DNA of 64,000 nt from Lichenicola sp964247755 (GCA_964247755.1 CAXTVX010000002.1:62001-126000); one strand, 5' to 3'. Positions 7,921 to 17,029 are shown, numbered from the stretch's first letter. Notes: generated by a model from the sequence alone, not told the origin. Translations and numbers: made by a program.

Positions 7921-8843
7921 GCGTCCGGCGCCGGCAGCCCCAGCATCAGCGCGATGTTCTGGATCGCCGCCCCGGACGCGCCCTTGCCGAGGTTGTCCAG
8001 GCGCGCCGTCAGCAGGGCGTGCCGGTAGCCGTCATGGGCGTGCACCCGCAGCTCCATCGCGTCGCTCCCCGCCAGCGCGTCCGCCGGCAGCGCCACCGGC
8101 CGGGCCGTGTCCAGCACCGCGATCCGGGTCGAGCCGCGATACCAGTCCGCCAGCGCCGCATGGAGGTCGGCGCCGGACACGTGGCCGGGAAGCCCATCGA
8201 GATGCAGCGGGATCGACACGATCATGCCCTGCGGGAAGTGCCCGACCGAGGGCACGAAGATCGGCCGCCGCGTCAGCCCGGCCTGCACCCTGATCTCCGG
8301 CACATGCTTGTGCTCGAGGTCCAGCCCATACAGCGTGAAGGCGGGGCCGCCCTCCCCCTCGTGCGCCTCGACCATGCTGCGGCCGCCGCCCGAATACCCG
8401 CTCACCGCGTTGATCGCCACCGGATGGTCGCCCGGCAGCAGCCCGGCCTCGATCAGCGGCCGGAGCAGCGCCACCGCCGCGGTCGCATAGCATCCCGGGT
8501 TCGACACGCGCTGCGCGTGTGCGATCGCGTCCGGCTGGCCGCGACGCATCTCGGGAAAACCGTACACCCAGTCCGGATGGGTGCGGAACGCGGTGCTGGC
8601 GTCCAGCAGCCGTGGCGGCCGGCCGAGCTCCGCCGCCATGGCCACCGTCTCGCGCGACGCCGCGTCCGGCAGGCACAGCACCACCAGGTCGACCTCCGCC
8701 ATCAGCGCCCGGCGGGCCTCCGGATCCTTCCGCAGGCCCGGCTCGACCGACCGCAGCTCGACCGGCAGCGCCTCCAGGCGACGCCTGATCCCGAGCCCGG
8801 TGGTACCCGCCTCGCCATCGATGAACACGGTCGCCGCTGCCAA
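7917..8843 (-). CDS. argC: N-acetyl-gamma-glutamyl-phosphate reductase, type 2
   Basis: Third step of arginine synthesis: NADPH-dependent reduction of N-acetylglutamyl phosphate to the semialdehyde, in the cytoplasm. The N-terminal FIDGEAGTTGLGI is the hallmark of the short type-2 ArgC (about 310 residues). The catalytic Cys is in VSNPGCYAT. Further conserved blocks are NAVSGYSGGG and HKHVPEI. I prefer TTG 8843 because AAGGG lies seven bases upstream and the protein then begins AAATVFIDGEAG like its relatives. ATG 8861 would add six residues with a poor ribosome site. It is followed by the overlapping DUF4345 gene and is divergent from the YfhO-like gene at 8949. Confidence 0.9.
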   Translation of the reverse strand: MAAATVFIDGEAGTTGLGIRRRLEALPVELRSVEPGLRKDPEARRALMAEVDLVVLCLPDAASRETVAMAAELGRPPRLLDASTAFRTHPDWVYGFPEMRRGQPDAIAHAQRVSNPGCYATAAVALLRPLIEAGLLPGDHPVAINAVSGYSGGGRSMVEAHEGEGGPAFTLYGLDLEHKHVPEIRVQAGLTRRPIFVPSVGHFPQGMIVSIPLHLDGLPGHVSGADLHAALADWYRGSTRIAVLDTARPVALPADALAGSDAMELRVHAHDGYRHALLTARLDNLGKGASGAAIQNIALMLGLPAPDA

Positions 8844-8948
8844 ACTCCCACCCTTCCGCATCTGCCGTCCGCGCCACGATGCCCGCAAACGCCGCCCGGC
8901 GGAACCCGACCCCCTGCGCGCCCATCCCGGATGCGGCATACGGGCGCG

Positions 8949-10901
8949 ATGACCCGCCGCCTGCCCATGCTGGCCCTGCTTCGCCTCCCCGGCCTGTTCG
9001 CAGCCTACGGCGGCGCGGCCCTGCTGCTGTTCGCCCAAGCGTTCCTCGGTGACCGCACCTTCTTCGACTTCGGCGACTCCTCGCTGCAGAGCTATCCCTG
9101 GCTGCTGGCCGTGGCCCGCGCCGCCCGCCACGGCCATCTCGTGCTGTGGGAGTTCGGCGCCCAGGCCGGCACCAGCTTCGCCGGCGAGCTGCAGCCGGCA
9201 CCCTTCTACCCGCCGACCTGGCTGCTTGGCCTGCTCGGGCTGGACGGGCTCGCGCTGTGCGACGCCTTCGTGCTGCTGCACTTCGCGCTGGCGGCCAGCT
9301 TCATGCACCTGCTGCTGCGCGCGGAGCATGCGTCGCGGCTCGCCGCGATCCTCGGCGCCGCGCTGTTCGCCTTCTGCGGCTACCTGCCGTTCCAGGCGAA
9401 CGCCCAGCCCAACATCTTCGCCTCCCTGTGCTGGCTGCCGCTGGCGCTGCTGCTGCACCGCCGCGCCTGGGCCGCCGACCGGGTGCGCGACGCGCTGCCG
9501 TTCGCTGCCCTGGCCGGGCTCGCCGGCGCCCTGCAGATCGCCGCCGGCCACATGCAGCCGTTCGTGCACGGCTCCTACGCCGTCATGATCTGCGCCCTGG
9601 TGGCCGCGCTGGCGCGTCGCTCGCTCTGGCCGCTGCTGCTCGCGTCGTTCGGCCAGGCGATGGCGATCGGCTTTGCCGCCGTGCCGATCGAGCTCGCCCG
9701 CCAGTACCTCGAGCTGTCGTACCGCTGGTACGCCACCGGCATGAGCCGCTGGCCGCACGCGGTGCCGGCCGACGCCTACGCCACCGCCGCGTCGCTCACC
9801 TGGTCCGACCTTGCCGGCCTGCTGCACCCGAGCACGCTGCGCATGATGGACGGCAGCCTCTACCTGACGGTGGTCGCCCTGCCGCTCTGCGCGCTGGGCA
9901 TGCTGCGCCGGACCACGCTGGCCGTGTCGATGACGGTGCTGGCCGTCTTTGCGCTCGCCGTGGCGCTCGGCGGCCAGGCCGGCCCGCTGGTGCACCTGTT
10001 CTTCCACCTGCCGCTGCTGCCGCAGCTGCGCAGTCCGGTCCGCGCCGTCTACCTGTTCAGCTTCGCCGTCGCCGTGCTGGCCGCGACCGGCCTGGACGCG
10101 GTGCGCGGGCTGCTCGCCCGGCTTCATCCCGGTACTGCCCTGGCGGCAACCGCCGCCCTGCTGCTCGCCGTGCTGGTCCAGGTCGCGCAGTTCGACCGCA
10201 GTGTCGGCCGGCCTGCCGCCAACCCGGAGTTCGCGCCCGCCTACTACAACCGCAACCCCGCCCTGGACGCGCTGCTGCGCCTGTCCAACCGCGGCCCGCT
10301 GGTCGACCGCTTCGACGCCCTGCCCCGCGACCTCGTGCCGCCCAACGCCGGCGACCTCGTTCCGGTGCTGAACCTCATGGGCCAGCGCGCCACCATGCTG
10401 GTCCCGCTGTTCGACGACCTGTCGCGCAACTGGGGTCCGGTCGCCTCGCCCGGCCTCGACCGCCTCGGCGTGCGCTGGCTCCTGTCCGACCACCCGATCG
10501 ACGGCCTGCCCCTGGTCGGGCAGGGCCGGGGCTACCGCATCTACGAGCGGCCTAGCGCGCTGTCTGTGCTTTGGATCGACGGCACGGACGGCACGCCGCC
10601 CCGGCGCGCCCCGGTGCTCGCGGCCGACTGGACCGCGAACCGCGTGCGCTTCACCCTCCGGCCACTGCCGGCCGGCACCCGGCTGGTGTTCGCCCAGCCC
10701 TCCTATCCCGGCTGGCAGGCGCGCGTGGACGGCAGGCGGACCGCGATCGGCCGGGACGACATCTTCTCCGCCGTCGTGCTTCCCGCCGGTGCCCGGGTGC
10801 TGGAGTTCGCCTACCGGCCCTCGCTGCTGGCCGGCAAGCTCCTGACCGCGTCGGCGTTCCTGATCCTGCTCGGCAGCTTGGCGCGCCGACGGCGAAGCTG
10901 A
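8949..10901 (+). CDS. YfhO-like polytopic membrane protein
   Basis: 650 residues. About eleven hydrophobic helices fill residues 5-430, and a soluble, probably periplasmic domain makes up the last 200 residues, ending in one more helix (LLTASAFLILLGSL) and a basic tail. The early loop FGDSSLQSYPWL and the C-terminal blocks SYPGWQARVDGR and AGARVLEFAYRPS are typical of YfhO-type proteins, which belong to the GT-C superfamily and are linked to glycosylation of cell-surface polymers in Gram-positives. The donor and acceptor cannot be read from sequence. ATG 8949 starts right before the first helix; the upstream open frame is on the antisense of argC. It converges on rpsI through a palindrome. 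Confidence 0.8.
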   Translation: MTRRLPMLALLRLPGLFAAYGGAALLLFAQAFLGDRTFFDFGDSSLQSYPWLLAVARAARHGHLVLWEFGAQAGTSFAGELQPAPFYPPTWLLGLLGLDGLALCDAFVLLHFALAASFMHLLLRAEHASRLAAILGAALFAFCGYLPFQANAQPNIFASLCWLPLALLLHRRAWAADRVRDALPFAALAGLAGALQIAAGHMQPFVHGSYAVMICALVAALARRSLWPLLLASFGQAMAIGFAAVPIELARQYLELSYRWYATGMSRWPHAVPADAYATAASLTWSDLAGLLHPSTLRMMDGSLYLTVVALPLCALGMLRRTTLAVSMTVLAVFALAVALGGQAGPLVHLFFHLPLLPQLRSPVRAVYLFSFAVAVLAATGLDAVRGLLARLHPGTALAATAALLLAVLVQVAQFDRSVGRPAANPEFAPAYYNRNPALDALLRLSNRGPLVDRFDALPRDLVPPNAGDLVPVLNLMGQRATMLVPLFDDLSRNWGPVASPGLDRLGVRWLLSDHPIDGLPLVGQGRGYRIYERPSALSVLWIDGTDGTPPRRAPVLAADWTANRVRFTLRPLPAGTRLVFAQPSYPGWQARVDGRRTAIGRDDIFSAVVLPAGARVLEFAYRPSLLAGKLLTASAFLILLGSLARRRRS

Positions 10902-10916
10902 GGCCCGGGCCTCAGC
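10897..10916. terminator. 20-bp perfect palindrome holding the stop codons of two convergent genes
   Basis: GCTGAGGCCCGGGCCTCAGC reads the same on both strands. Its TGA (10899-10901) ends the YfhO-like gene and its TCA (10912-10914) is the rpsI stop on the other strand. It probably acts as a bidirectional terminator, but it has almost no loop and no T-tract. Confidence 0.5.
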
Positions 10917-11418
10917 GCTTGGAGAACTGGAACGACCGGCGGGCCTTGGCCTTGCCGTACTTCTTGCGCTCGACCACGCGGCTGTCGCGGGTGAGGAAGC
11001 CGGCCACCTTCAGGATGCCGCGAAGGGACGGCTCGTAGTACGTCAGCGCCCGGCTGATGCCGTGCCGCAGCGCGCCGGCCTGGCCGGACAGCCCGCCGCC
11101 GGTGACGGTGCAGTACACGTCGAACTGGTTGTAGCGGTCCGCCACCAGGAACGGCTGGGTGATCAGCATGCGCAATACCGGCCGTGCGAAGTAGGTGCCG
11201 ACCTTGCGGCCGTTGACGCTGATGTCGCCCTTGCCCGGCTTGATCCACACGCGGGCGACCGCGTTCTTGCGACGGCCGGTGGCATAGGAGCGCCCCTGCG
11301 CATCGCGCTTCGGCTCGCGCACCACCGCCGTCTCGTCCGGGGTCACGGCGACGCCGGCCTGGACCGCCAGGTCCTTGAGGTCGGCGAGCGAGCCGGTACG
11401 GGTCTGGGTCTCGGACAT
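10912..11418 (-). CDS. rpsI: 30S ribosomal protein S9
   Basis: 168 residues. The C-terminal 130 residues are the S9 core (YATGRRKNAVARVWIKPG, NQFDVYCTVTGGGLSGQAGALRHGI, RGILKVAGFLTRDSR) and the extreme C-terminus FSKR is the P-site tRNA-contacting tail. The N-terminal extension of about 35 residues (MSETQTRTGSLADLKDLA) is usual in alphaproteobacteria. It follows rplM with a two-base gap, the universal L13-S9 operon. Confidence 0.97.
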   Translation of the reverse strand: MSETQTRTGSLADLKDLAVQAGVAVTPDETAVVREPKRDAQGRSYATGRRKNAVARVWIKPGKGDISVNGRKVGTYFARPVLRMLITQPFLVADRYNQFDVYCTVTGGGLSGQAGALRHGISRALTYYEPSLRGILKVAGFLTRDSRVVERKKYGKAKARRSFQFSKR

Positions 11419-11420
11419 GA

Positions 11421-11903
11421 TCAGCTCTCCACGCGCGTCGACGTGACGGAGTTCTTGCGGTTCATCGCGGCGACATCCAGCGCCTGCGGCTGCTGGCCGT
11501 CATGCGGATGGGTGGTGCCGGCATACACGTACAGGTGCTTCATCTGTGCCCGCTGCAGCGGCCCGCGGGTGATCATCCGCTCCACCGCCTTGGAGATCAC
11601 GTCGCCCGGGTTCTTGCCCTCCAGGCGCTGCGCGATCGTGCGCTGCTTGATCCCGCCGGCGTATCCCGTGTGGTAGTGGAACAGCTTCTGCCCGGCCTTG
11701 TTGCCGGTCAGCCGCACCTTCTCGGCATTGATGACGACGATGTGGTCGCCGCAATCGACGTGCGGGGTGAACTGCGGCTTGTGCTTGCCGCGCAGGCGCT
11801 GGGCGATGATGGCGGCGAGCCGGCCGAGAACGAGCCCGTCGGCGTCGATCAGCACCCAGTTCTTCGTCACCTCCGCAGGCTTCAGCGAGATGGTGGTCTT
11901 CAT
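11421..11903 (-). CDS. rplM: 50S ribosomal protein L13
   Basis: 160 residues with the L13 signatures WVLIDADGLVLGRLAA, RGKHKPQFTPHVDCGDHIVVINA and HTGYAGGIKQRT, and a short C-terminal extension. ATG 11903 gives the usual alphaproteobacterial start MKTTISLKPAEV. First gene of the rplM-rpsI pair; its promoter must lie within 11904-12106, which it shares with the divergent gene at 12107. Confidence 0.97.
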   Translation of the reverse strand: MKTTISLKPAEVTKNWVLIDADGLVLGRLAAIIAQRLRGKHKPQFTPHVDCGDHIVVINAEKVRLTGNKAGQKLFHYHTGYAGGIKQRTIAQRLEGKNPGDVISKAVERMITRGPLQRAQMKHLYVYAGTTHPHDGQQPQALDVAAMNRKNSVTSTRVES

Positions 11904-12037
11904 GGGCAGGGGGTCCCGTGTTCGAGCGTGCGGCCTACACCGGAACGGCAACCGCGGAGAAGCCGGGCTTATCTGCGCCGGGATGATCGGCGTCAAGCTG
12001 TTCCTGTAAAGCCTGACGGGAACTGCAAACTCGCCAA

Positions 12038-12053
12038 CGGTATCATGATACCG
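12038..12053. promoter_or_regulatory. perfect 16-bp palindrome, candidate operator
   Basis: CGGTATCATGATACCG stands out as AT-rich in this sequence. It lies 54 bases before the NAD-binding protein gene at 12107 and upstream of rplM on the other strand. The GGTAT/ATACC half-sites resemble GntR- or MarR-type operators in shape. No regulator gene is adjacent, so the binding protein is unknown. Confidence 0.45.
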
Positions 12054-12106
12054 CGTCCTCTCCCGCTCCGGGCTGCGCGACGGACGCTGCCGGGGCATGA
12101 TGCGCC

Positions 12107-13006
12107 ATGCCCTCCGATCTCTCCCTTCCGGTCCACGTGATCGGCGCCTCCGGCCGCTCCGGCCTGGCGCTGGTCCGCGCGCTCCGCGCCCGCGCCGTCC
12201 CGGTAGTGCCGGTGGTGCGCAGCCTTGCCCGCTGGGCCGCCACCGGCATCGACCTGCCACCCCGCCTGGCCGACCTCCACGACCCTCCTGCCCTGCTCGC
12301 CGCCCTGCGCGGCGCCCGACGCGTGGTCAGCACCGCCCACGCTAGCCACGCACCGCAGGTGCTGGAGGCCGCCCCGCCCGAGGCCCGTCTGGTGTTCCTC
12401 GGCAGCACGCGCAAGTTCACCCGCTGGCCCGACGCGCACGGCAACGGCGTCCTGGCCGGCGAGCGCGCCCTGCTCTCCTCCGGCCGCAACGGCGTGATCC
12501 TGCACCCGACCATGATCTACGGCACGGAAGGCGAGAACAACGTCCAGCGCCTCGCCATCCTGCTCCGCCGCCTGCCCTTCGCCCCCTTACCGGGAGGCGG
12601 CCACGCCCTGGTGCAGCCGATCCACCAGTCCGACCTGACCGCCTCGATCCTGTCCGCGCTGGACCGCGACTGGCACGGCCCGCACGCGCTGGTGGTCGCA
12701 GGACCGGAGGCGATGCCGTACCGCGACTTCCTCCTCGCCGTCGCCGAGGCGGCCGGTCTCCCGCAGCGACCGGTGCTGCCGGTCCCGGCCTCCCTGCTGA
12801 TGGCGGCCGCCCTGCTGGCCCGGCCGATCCCGCGCCTGCCGCGCATCGGCCCCGACGAGATCCGCCGCCTGCTGGAGGACAAGGCGTTCGACGTCGCCCC
12901 CATGCGCGAGCACCTCGGCGTGGACCCGATCCCGCTCCGCGACGGCCTCGCCCGCACCTTCGCCCGCCCGGCCCCCTCGATTGCCGGCATTGGGCGTGCC
13001 CCCTAG
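12107..13006 (+). CDS. atypical short-chain dehydrogenase / NAD(P)-binding epimerase-like protein
   Basis: 299 residues with an N-terminal Rossmann fold (VHVIGASGRSGLALVRAL, in place of the usual GxxGxxG). A strand follows with VFLGSTRKFT and then the loop LHPTMIYGTEGENNVQRL, which occupies the place of the extended-SDR YxxxK region without a clear Tyr-x3-Lys. This pattern is seen in NAD(P)H-binding proteins of the NDUFA9/complex I-associated type. ATG 12107 begins just before the first strand. It stands alone downstream of a palindrome. Substrate unknown. Confidence 0.75.
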   Translation: MPSDLSLPVHVIGASGRSGLALVRALRARAVPVVPVVRSLARWAATGIDLPPRLADLHDPPALLAALRGARRVVSTAHASHAPQVLEAAPPEARLVFLGSTRKFTRWPDAHGNGVLAGERALLSSGRNGVILHPTMIYGTEGENNVQRLAILLRRLPFAPLPGGGHALVQPIHQSDLTASILSALDRDWHGPHALVVAGPEAMPYRDFLLAVAEAAGLPQRPVLPVPASLLMAAALLARPIPRLPRIGPDEIRRLLEDKAFDVAPMREHLGVDPIPLRDGLARTFARPAPSIAGIGRAP

Positions 13007-13032
13007 TCTTCCGGGCGAACGGGGAGGGCGCG

Positions 13033-13890
13033 ATGGCCATCGTCAGGCAGGTGATCACCGCGCTCAACCGCGACGGCACCGACATGCTCGGCACATGCAA
13101 CGTGGCGATCAAGATCGTCGACGAGAGCATCGTCTCGGGTTCGCTGCTGACGGTGGAGAGCAACCATTTCTGCATCCTGAAGTCGCGCGGCGCCGTGCTC
13201 CAGGTCTACGACACCGGCCAGTACACCCTGGTCACGCCGGACAAGCCCCTGGTCGGCTCGGTGGTGCAGGGCTTCTTCGGCGGCGCCTCGCCCTGGGTGT
13301 ACGAGGTGATCTACGTCAACCGCGCCAAGCTTCTGGTCCGCAGCAGCGGCATCGCCACCAGCGCCGAGATGGCGGAAGTGTCCTACCAGGCCGACTACTA
13401 CATCCACATCGACACACGCGACGCAGCACTCGACCTGATCACCCACATGCCCTTCACCGGCCGCGTGATCGACACGGGCGAGATCGCCGACTACGCCGGC
13501 CCCGCGATCGAGCAGGCGATCAACCAGGTGATCCAGGTCACCCGCCTGGAGCACATCAACGAGCGCATCCACGAGCTGCGCGAGACCGTGAAGGCGCACC
13601 TGTCCGACTTCCTGCGCGTGTTCGGCATCCTGCTCAACGACCTCAAGATCCTGGTGCTGCCGCGCGACCAGCGCATGCGCGAGCTGATCGCGCTGCAGGC
13701 GATCGGCCTATCCCCGATCGAGGCGGTGCGCCACTACCTGGCGCTGCAGATGGCCGAGCGCGGCCTCCTGTCCGCGCCCAACGCGGCGATCGGCGCGCCC
13801 TTCCACATCGGCGCCGGCAAGATGCCGGACCTGTCGCCGCCGCGGCCGACGTCCCTGCCAACCGGCGACGCAGACACGCCGGCGACGTGA
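13033..13890 (+). CDS. SPFH/Band-7-like domain protein
   Basis: 285 residues without a membrane helix. Residues about 20-190 match the SPFH (stomatin/prohibitin/flotillin) type found in bacterial virion-core-like proteins: VESNHFCILKSRGAVLQVYDTGQYTLVTPDKP, then the helical AIEQAINQVIQV. After the SPFH core is a helix with FLRVFGILLNDLKIL, then IGLSPIEAVRHYLAL. The tail is Pro-rich. Such proteins scaffold membrane or envelope complexes but this one has no known partner. ATG 13033 follows GGGAGGG. Its stop overlaps the next start by one base (TGATG), implying coupled translation with 13890-14300. Confidence 0.7.
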   Translation: MAIVRQVITALNRDGTDMLGTCNVAIKIVDESIVSGSLLTVESNHFCILKSRGAVLQVYDTGQYTLVTPDKPLVGSVVQGFFGGASPWVYEVIYVNRAKLLVRSSGIATSAEMAEVSYQADYYIHIDTRDAALDLITHMPFTGRVIDTGEIADYAGPAIEQAINQVIQVTRLEHINERIHELRETVKAHLSDFLRVFGILLNDLKILVLPRDQRMRELIALQAIGLSPIEAVRHYLALQMAERGLLSAPNAAIGAPFHIGAGKMPDLSPPRPTSLPTGDADTPAT

Positions 13891-14300
13891 TGCCGGAGAT
13901 CGCCGGGCTGGTCGCCACCCTGCGCGGCCTGGTCGACCAGGCGGAAGCGGACTGGCGCCGTCGCCACCTGCCGCCGCCCTCGCGCGACGCGCCCCGTCCC
14001 GATCCGGACGCGCTGCGCGGCGCGCAGGCGCTGGAAGCGGCCGGCCGCGAGCTGGACGCGATCGGCGGCCAGCTCCGCACCCTGCCCGTACCCGACCCCG
14101 CCCGGCTGGCGTCGCGGCACGGCGCCGGCGCCCGCGCCCGCCTCGCGGAGGCCGAGGACGCCCTGTGCAGCCACGCCGCCTTCCTGCTGGCGCTGCTCGA
14201 TCCCCCGGCGGACCGGCTGGGGCTGCAGCCCGAGCAGATCCGCCAGAGCGTCGCCCACCTGCGCGTGCTGGCGCAGCAACGTGCCGAGCTGCTGGCCTGA
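13890..14300 (+). CDS. small helical protein coupled to the SPFH protein, unknown function
   Basis: 136 residues, almost all predicted helix and rich in Ala, Leu and Arg, with no signal peptide or membrane segment. The middle (LRGAQALEAAGRELDAIGGQLR) and end (EQIRQSVAHLRVLAQQRAEL) could form a helical bundle or coiled coil. Its ATG shares a base with the SPFH stop, so the two are expected to be made together and may interact. No family recognised. Confidence 0.6.
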   Translation: MPEIAGLVATLRGLVDQAEADWRRRHLPPPSRDAPRPDPDALRGAQALEAAGRELDAIGGQLRTLPVPDPARLASRHGAGARARLAEAEDALCSHAAFLLALLDPPADRLGLQPEQIRQSVAHLRVLAQQRAELLA

Positions 14301-14739
14301 CCGCCGCCGCATCGTGCCGACGCGCCCGCTCGCCGGATACGGCACGAGTACAGACGCGGAACCGGATCGATCAGATCCGGGTCGGCCGGGCCGACACGTC
14401 GCCCGGAACGGCCGCGGCGTCAGCACGAAGCCGGTCTCCGCAGGGCATCACCGGATTCTTCCAGCCACGCCGGACCGATCTCGGCAACAGTCGCCCATGC
14501 TCCTTGGCGACAAACCGCGACATCGCCGGGATGACGATCACCGACCGCGCCAGACGAGGCCGAACCGGCGCCGCCCGGTTCGGCGCGGGGCGCCTGGCCC
14601 TCGTCCGGCGTCACCGGCACCGCGGCGCCATCATCTCCCCCTGGTGCCGACCGGGCACCGCATCTTCCAGCACTGCCGGCCGCAGACTAGCATGACGGAT
14701 CGGCCCGGCCGGCTGCCGGCACGGGACCAGGAGGTTGCG
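14301..14739. other. 439-base intergenic region with two hairpins, no convincing gene
   Basis: A hairpin CCGGAT-N7-ATCCGG (14362-14380) may terminate the upstream operon and a second, GGTGCC-N5-GGCACC (14643-14659), lies about 80 bases before panB. Short open frames on both strands have neither ribosome sites nor protein-like composition. The panB promoter is presumably here but I cannot place it. Confidence 0.5.
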
Positions 14740-15564
14740 ATGCGGCTCACCCGCCTCGACGTGCAGAAGATGAAGCAGGCGGGCGAGCGTATCGCCATGC
14801 TGACCGCCTACGACCATCCCTCCGCCGTTCTCGCCGAGCGCGCCGGCGTGCCGATGCTGCTGGTGGGCGACTCGCTGGGCATGGTGGTGCACGGCCACGA
14901 CACCACCCTGCCGGTCACGCTGGACGACATGGTGCGCCACGCGAGCGCCGTGGTGCGCGGCTCGGTCCGCGCGCTGGTGGTCGGCGACCTGCCGTTCCTG
15001 ACCTACGCGAGCGAGGCCGACGCGGTCGCCTCCGCCCGCCGGCTGATGCAGGAGGCGGGCGTGGGCGCGGTCAAGCTGGAAGGCGGAGCACCGATCCTGC
15101 CAAGCGTCCGGCTGTTGACCGCTCTCGGCGTGCCGGTGATGGGGCATCTCGGCCTGACCCCGCAGGCGCAGCACCAGCTCGGCCTGCGCGTGCAGGCCAA
15201 GGGAGCGGCAGACGCGCGGCAGCTGCTGGACGATGCCTTGGCGCTGGAAGCGGCCGGCGCCTTTGCCGTGGTGCTCGAGCTGGTGCCGGCACCATTGGCG
15301 GCAGCGGTGTCCCGGCGCCTGCACATCCCCACCATCGGCATCGGCGCCGGCGCCGGCTGCGACGGCCAGGTGCAGGTGTGGCACGACCTGCTCGGCCTGT
15401 TCGCGGGCAAGTCGCCGCGGCACGCCAAACGCTATGCCGAAATCGGCACCGCGATCGAGGACGCGCTGCGCCAGTACGTCGCCGAAGTGCAGGACGGACG
15501 CTTCCCCACCGCGGCGCAAAGCAGCGGCATGGACGAGGCCGAGCTCGCGGAAGCGCTGCGCTAG
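14740..15564 (+). CDS. panB: 3-methyl-2-oxobutanoate hydroxymethyltransferase
   Basis: First committed step of pantothenate synthesis: a hydroxymethyl group from 5,10-methylene-THF is added to alpha-ketoisovalerate to give ketopantoate; cytoplasmic, metal-dependent. 274 residues with the family blocks MLTAYDHPSA, LVGDSLGMVVHGHDTTLPVT, VKLEGG, MGHLGLTPQ and IGIGAGAGCDGQVQVWHDLLG. ATG 14740 follows CAGGAGG at good spacing. panC starts on the next base after its TAG stop, so the two form a tight operon. Confidence 0.96.
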   Translation: MRLTRLDVQKMKQAGERIAMLTAYDHPSAVLAERAGVPMLLVGDSLGMVVHGHDTTLPVTLDDMVRHASAVVRGSVRALVVGDLPFLTYASEADAVASARRLMQEAGVGAVKLEGGAPILPSVRLLTALGVPVMGHLGLTPQAQHQLGLRVQAKGAADARQLLDDALALEAAGAFAVVLELVPAPLAAAVSRRLHIPTIGIGAGAGCDGQVQVWHDLLGLFAGKSPRHAKRYAEIGTAIEDALRQYVAEVQDGRFPTAAQSSGMDEAELAEALR

Positions 15565-16410
15565 ATGCAGGTCCTGTCCACGGTCGCCGCCTTCCGGGCC
15601 GCACGCCGCGAGGTCGGCACGCTCGGCCTGGTGCCGACCATGGGCTTCCTGCATCGCGGCCACCTGTCCCTGGTCGACCGGGCGCTGGCCGAATGCGGCA
15701 CCGCCGCCGCCAGCATCTTCGTCAACCCGACCCAGTTCAGCGCGCACGAGGACCTGGCGCGCTATCCGCGCGACCTGCCGCGCGACCTCCAGCTGCTCGA
15801 GCGGGCCGGCACCTCGCTGGTGTTCGTGCCTGAACCGGACGAGATCTACCCGCCAGGCTTCAGCACCCGGATCGACGTCGGCCCGGTCGCCGAGCCGCTG
15901 GAAGGAACGATACGGCCCGGCCACTTCGCCGGCGTCGCCACCGTGGTGGCCAAGCTGCTCAACATCGTGCAGCCAGACCGCGCCTATTTCGGCCGGAAGG
16001 ACGCGCAGCAGAACGCCGTGATCCGCCGGCTGGTGCGCGACCTCGACCTGCCCGTCGCGATCGTGGTCGGCGATACGGTGCGCGACGAAGACGGCCTCGC
16101 CCTGTCCAGCCGCAACGCGTACCTGACCCCCGAACAGCGCGCACGCGCGCCCCTGCTGCATCGGGCCCTGCTGGCCGCCGAGGCGCTGTTCCGCGCCGGC
16201 GAGCGCGACGCGGCAGTGCTGCGCGCGGCGGTCCGCACGATCCTCGGCGCCGACCCCGGCCTGGCGATCGACTATGTCAGCGTCGCCGACCCGGACACGA
16301 TGCGCGAGCTCGACCACGCCGGGGACCGCGCGGTGGTCTCGCTCGCCGCCCGCCTCGGGCCGACCCGCCTGATCGACAACCTCCTGCTGTCCGGCACGGC
16401 CGCGCCCTGA
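15565..16410 (+). CDS. panC: pantoate--beta-alanine ligase
   Basis: ATP-dependent joining of pantoate to beta-alanine via pantoyl-adenylate. 281 residues with the nucleotidyltransferase motifs LVPTMGFLHRGHLSLV (HxGH), FVNPTQF, RPGHFAGVATVV, YFGRKDAQQ and LSSRNAYL (the KMSKS equivalent). It abuts panB with no gap. Its TGA stop and the convergent mobA stop together make the TGATCA centre of a 12-bp palindrome. Confidence 0.96.
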   Translation: MQVLSTVAAFRAARREVGTLGLVPTMGFLHRGHLSLVDRALAECGTAAASIFVNPTQFSAHEDLARYPRDLPRDLQLLERAGTSLVFVPEPDEIYPPGFSTRIDVGPVAEPLEGTIRPGHFAGVATVVAKLLNIVQPDRAYFGRKDAQQNAVIRRLVRDLDLPVAIVVGDTVRDEDGLALSSRNAYLTPEQRARAPLLHRALLAAEALFRAGERDAAVLRAAVRTILGADPGLAIDYVSVADPDTMRELDHAGDRAVVSLAARLGPTRLIDNLLLSGTAAP

Positions 16411-16416
16411 TCAGGG
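16405..16416. terminator. 12-bp palindrome holding both stop codons of panC and mobA
   Basis: CCCTGATCAGGG: TGA at 16408-16410 ends panC and TCA at 16411-16413 is the mobA stop on the minus strand. Short and loop-less, so its value as a terminator is uncertain. Confidence 0.3.
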
Positions 16417-17004
16417 ACGCATCGCCTGCGCGAGCACCCTGTCCTCCGACGTGTTGACGTTGAAGAACGGATCCACCGGATCGGTCATGAACCCCACCTC
16501 GCGCAGGCCGCGCGGTCCGGCGAACGCCAGCACCCCGAACGCGCGCCGCGGCGCCTCCGGGGACAGCCCGTCCAGGTAATCGCCAAGCGCCACGCGCCAC
16601 GACACCGGCCACAGCGCCACCAGGTGATGCCGCCGCCCGCCGGACACCGCCACCGCGGGCGCCGGCACCAGGTGCTGCAGCAGGTCGTGCGGGATGAACG
16701 GGGTGTCGCCCGGCACCGTCAGCACGGAATGCGCCCCCTGCTCCGCGGCCCAGTCCAGCGCGCGCAGCAGGCCGCCGAGCGGGCCGATCCCCTGCCTGCG
16801 GTCCGCCAGCACCGGCAGCCCGAAGGACGCGAACCGCGCCGGATCGCCGTTGGCACCGAGCGCGATCGGGCCGAGCTGCGGCCGCAGCCGTCCGAGGATC
16901 AGGGACAGGATGGGGACGCCGCCGATCTCGACCAGCGTCTTGTCGATCCCGCCCAGCCGCCGCGCGGCGCCGCCGGCGAGGATCACCGCAACGGTGCCGC
17001 TCAC
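16411..17004 (-). CDS. mobA: molybdenum cofactor guanylyltransferase
   Basis: Transfers GMP from GTP to molybdopterin cofactor to make the MGD form used by DMSO-reductase-family enzymes. 197 residues with the nucleotidyltransferase signature ILAGGAARRLGGIDKTL, then DRRQGIGPLGGLLRAL, VPGDTPFIP and the C-terminal FFNVNTSEDR. The start is GTG 17004. It stands between panC (convergent) and tRNA-His; no other cofactor gene is in the window. Confidence 0.92.
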   Translation of the reverse strand: MSGTVAVILAGGAARRLGGIDKTLVEIGGVPILSLILGRLRPQLGPIALGANGDPARFASFGLPVLADRRQGIGPLGGLLRALDWAAEQGAHSVLTVPGDTPFIPHDLLQHLVPAPAVAVSGGRRHHLVALWPVSWRVALGDYLDGLSPEAPRRAFGVLAFAGPRGLREVGFMTDPVDPFFNVNTSEDRVLAQAMRP

Positions 17005-17029
17005 GCTCCGGCTCCCGGTGTGATCATGC

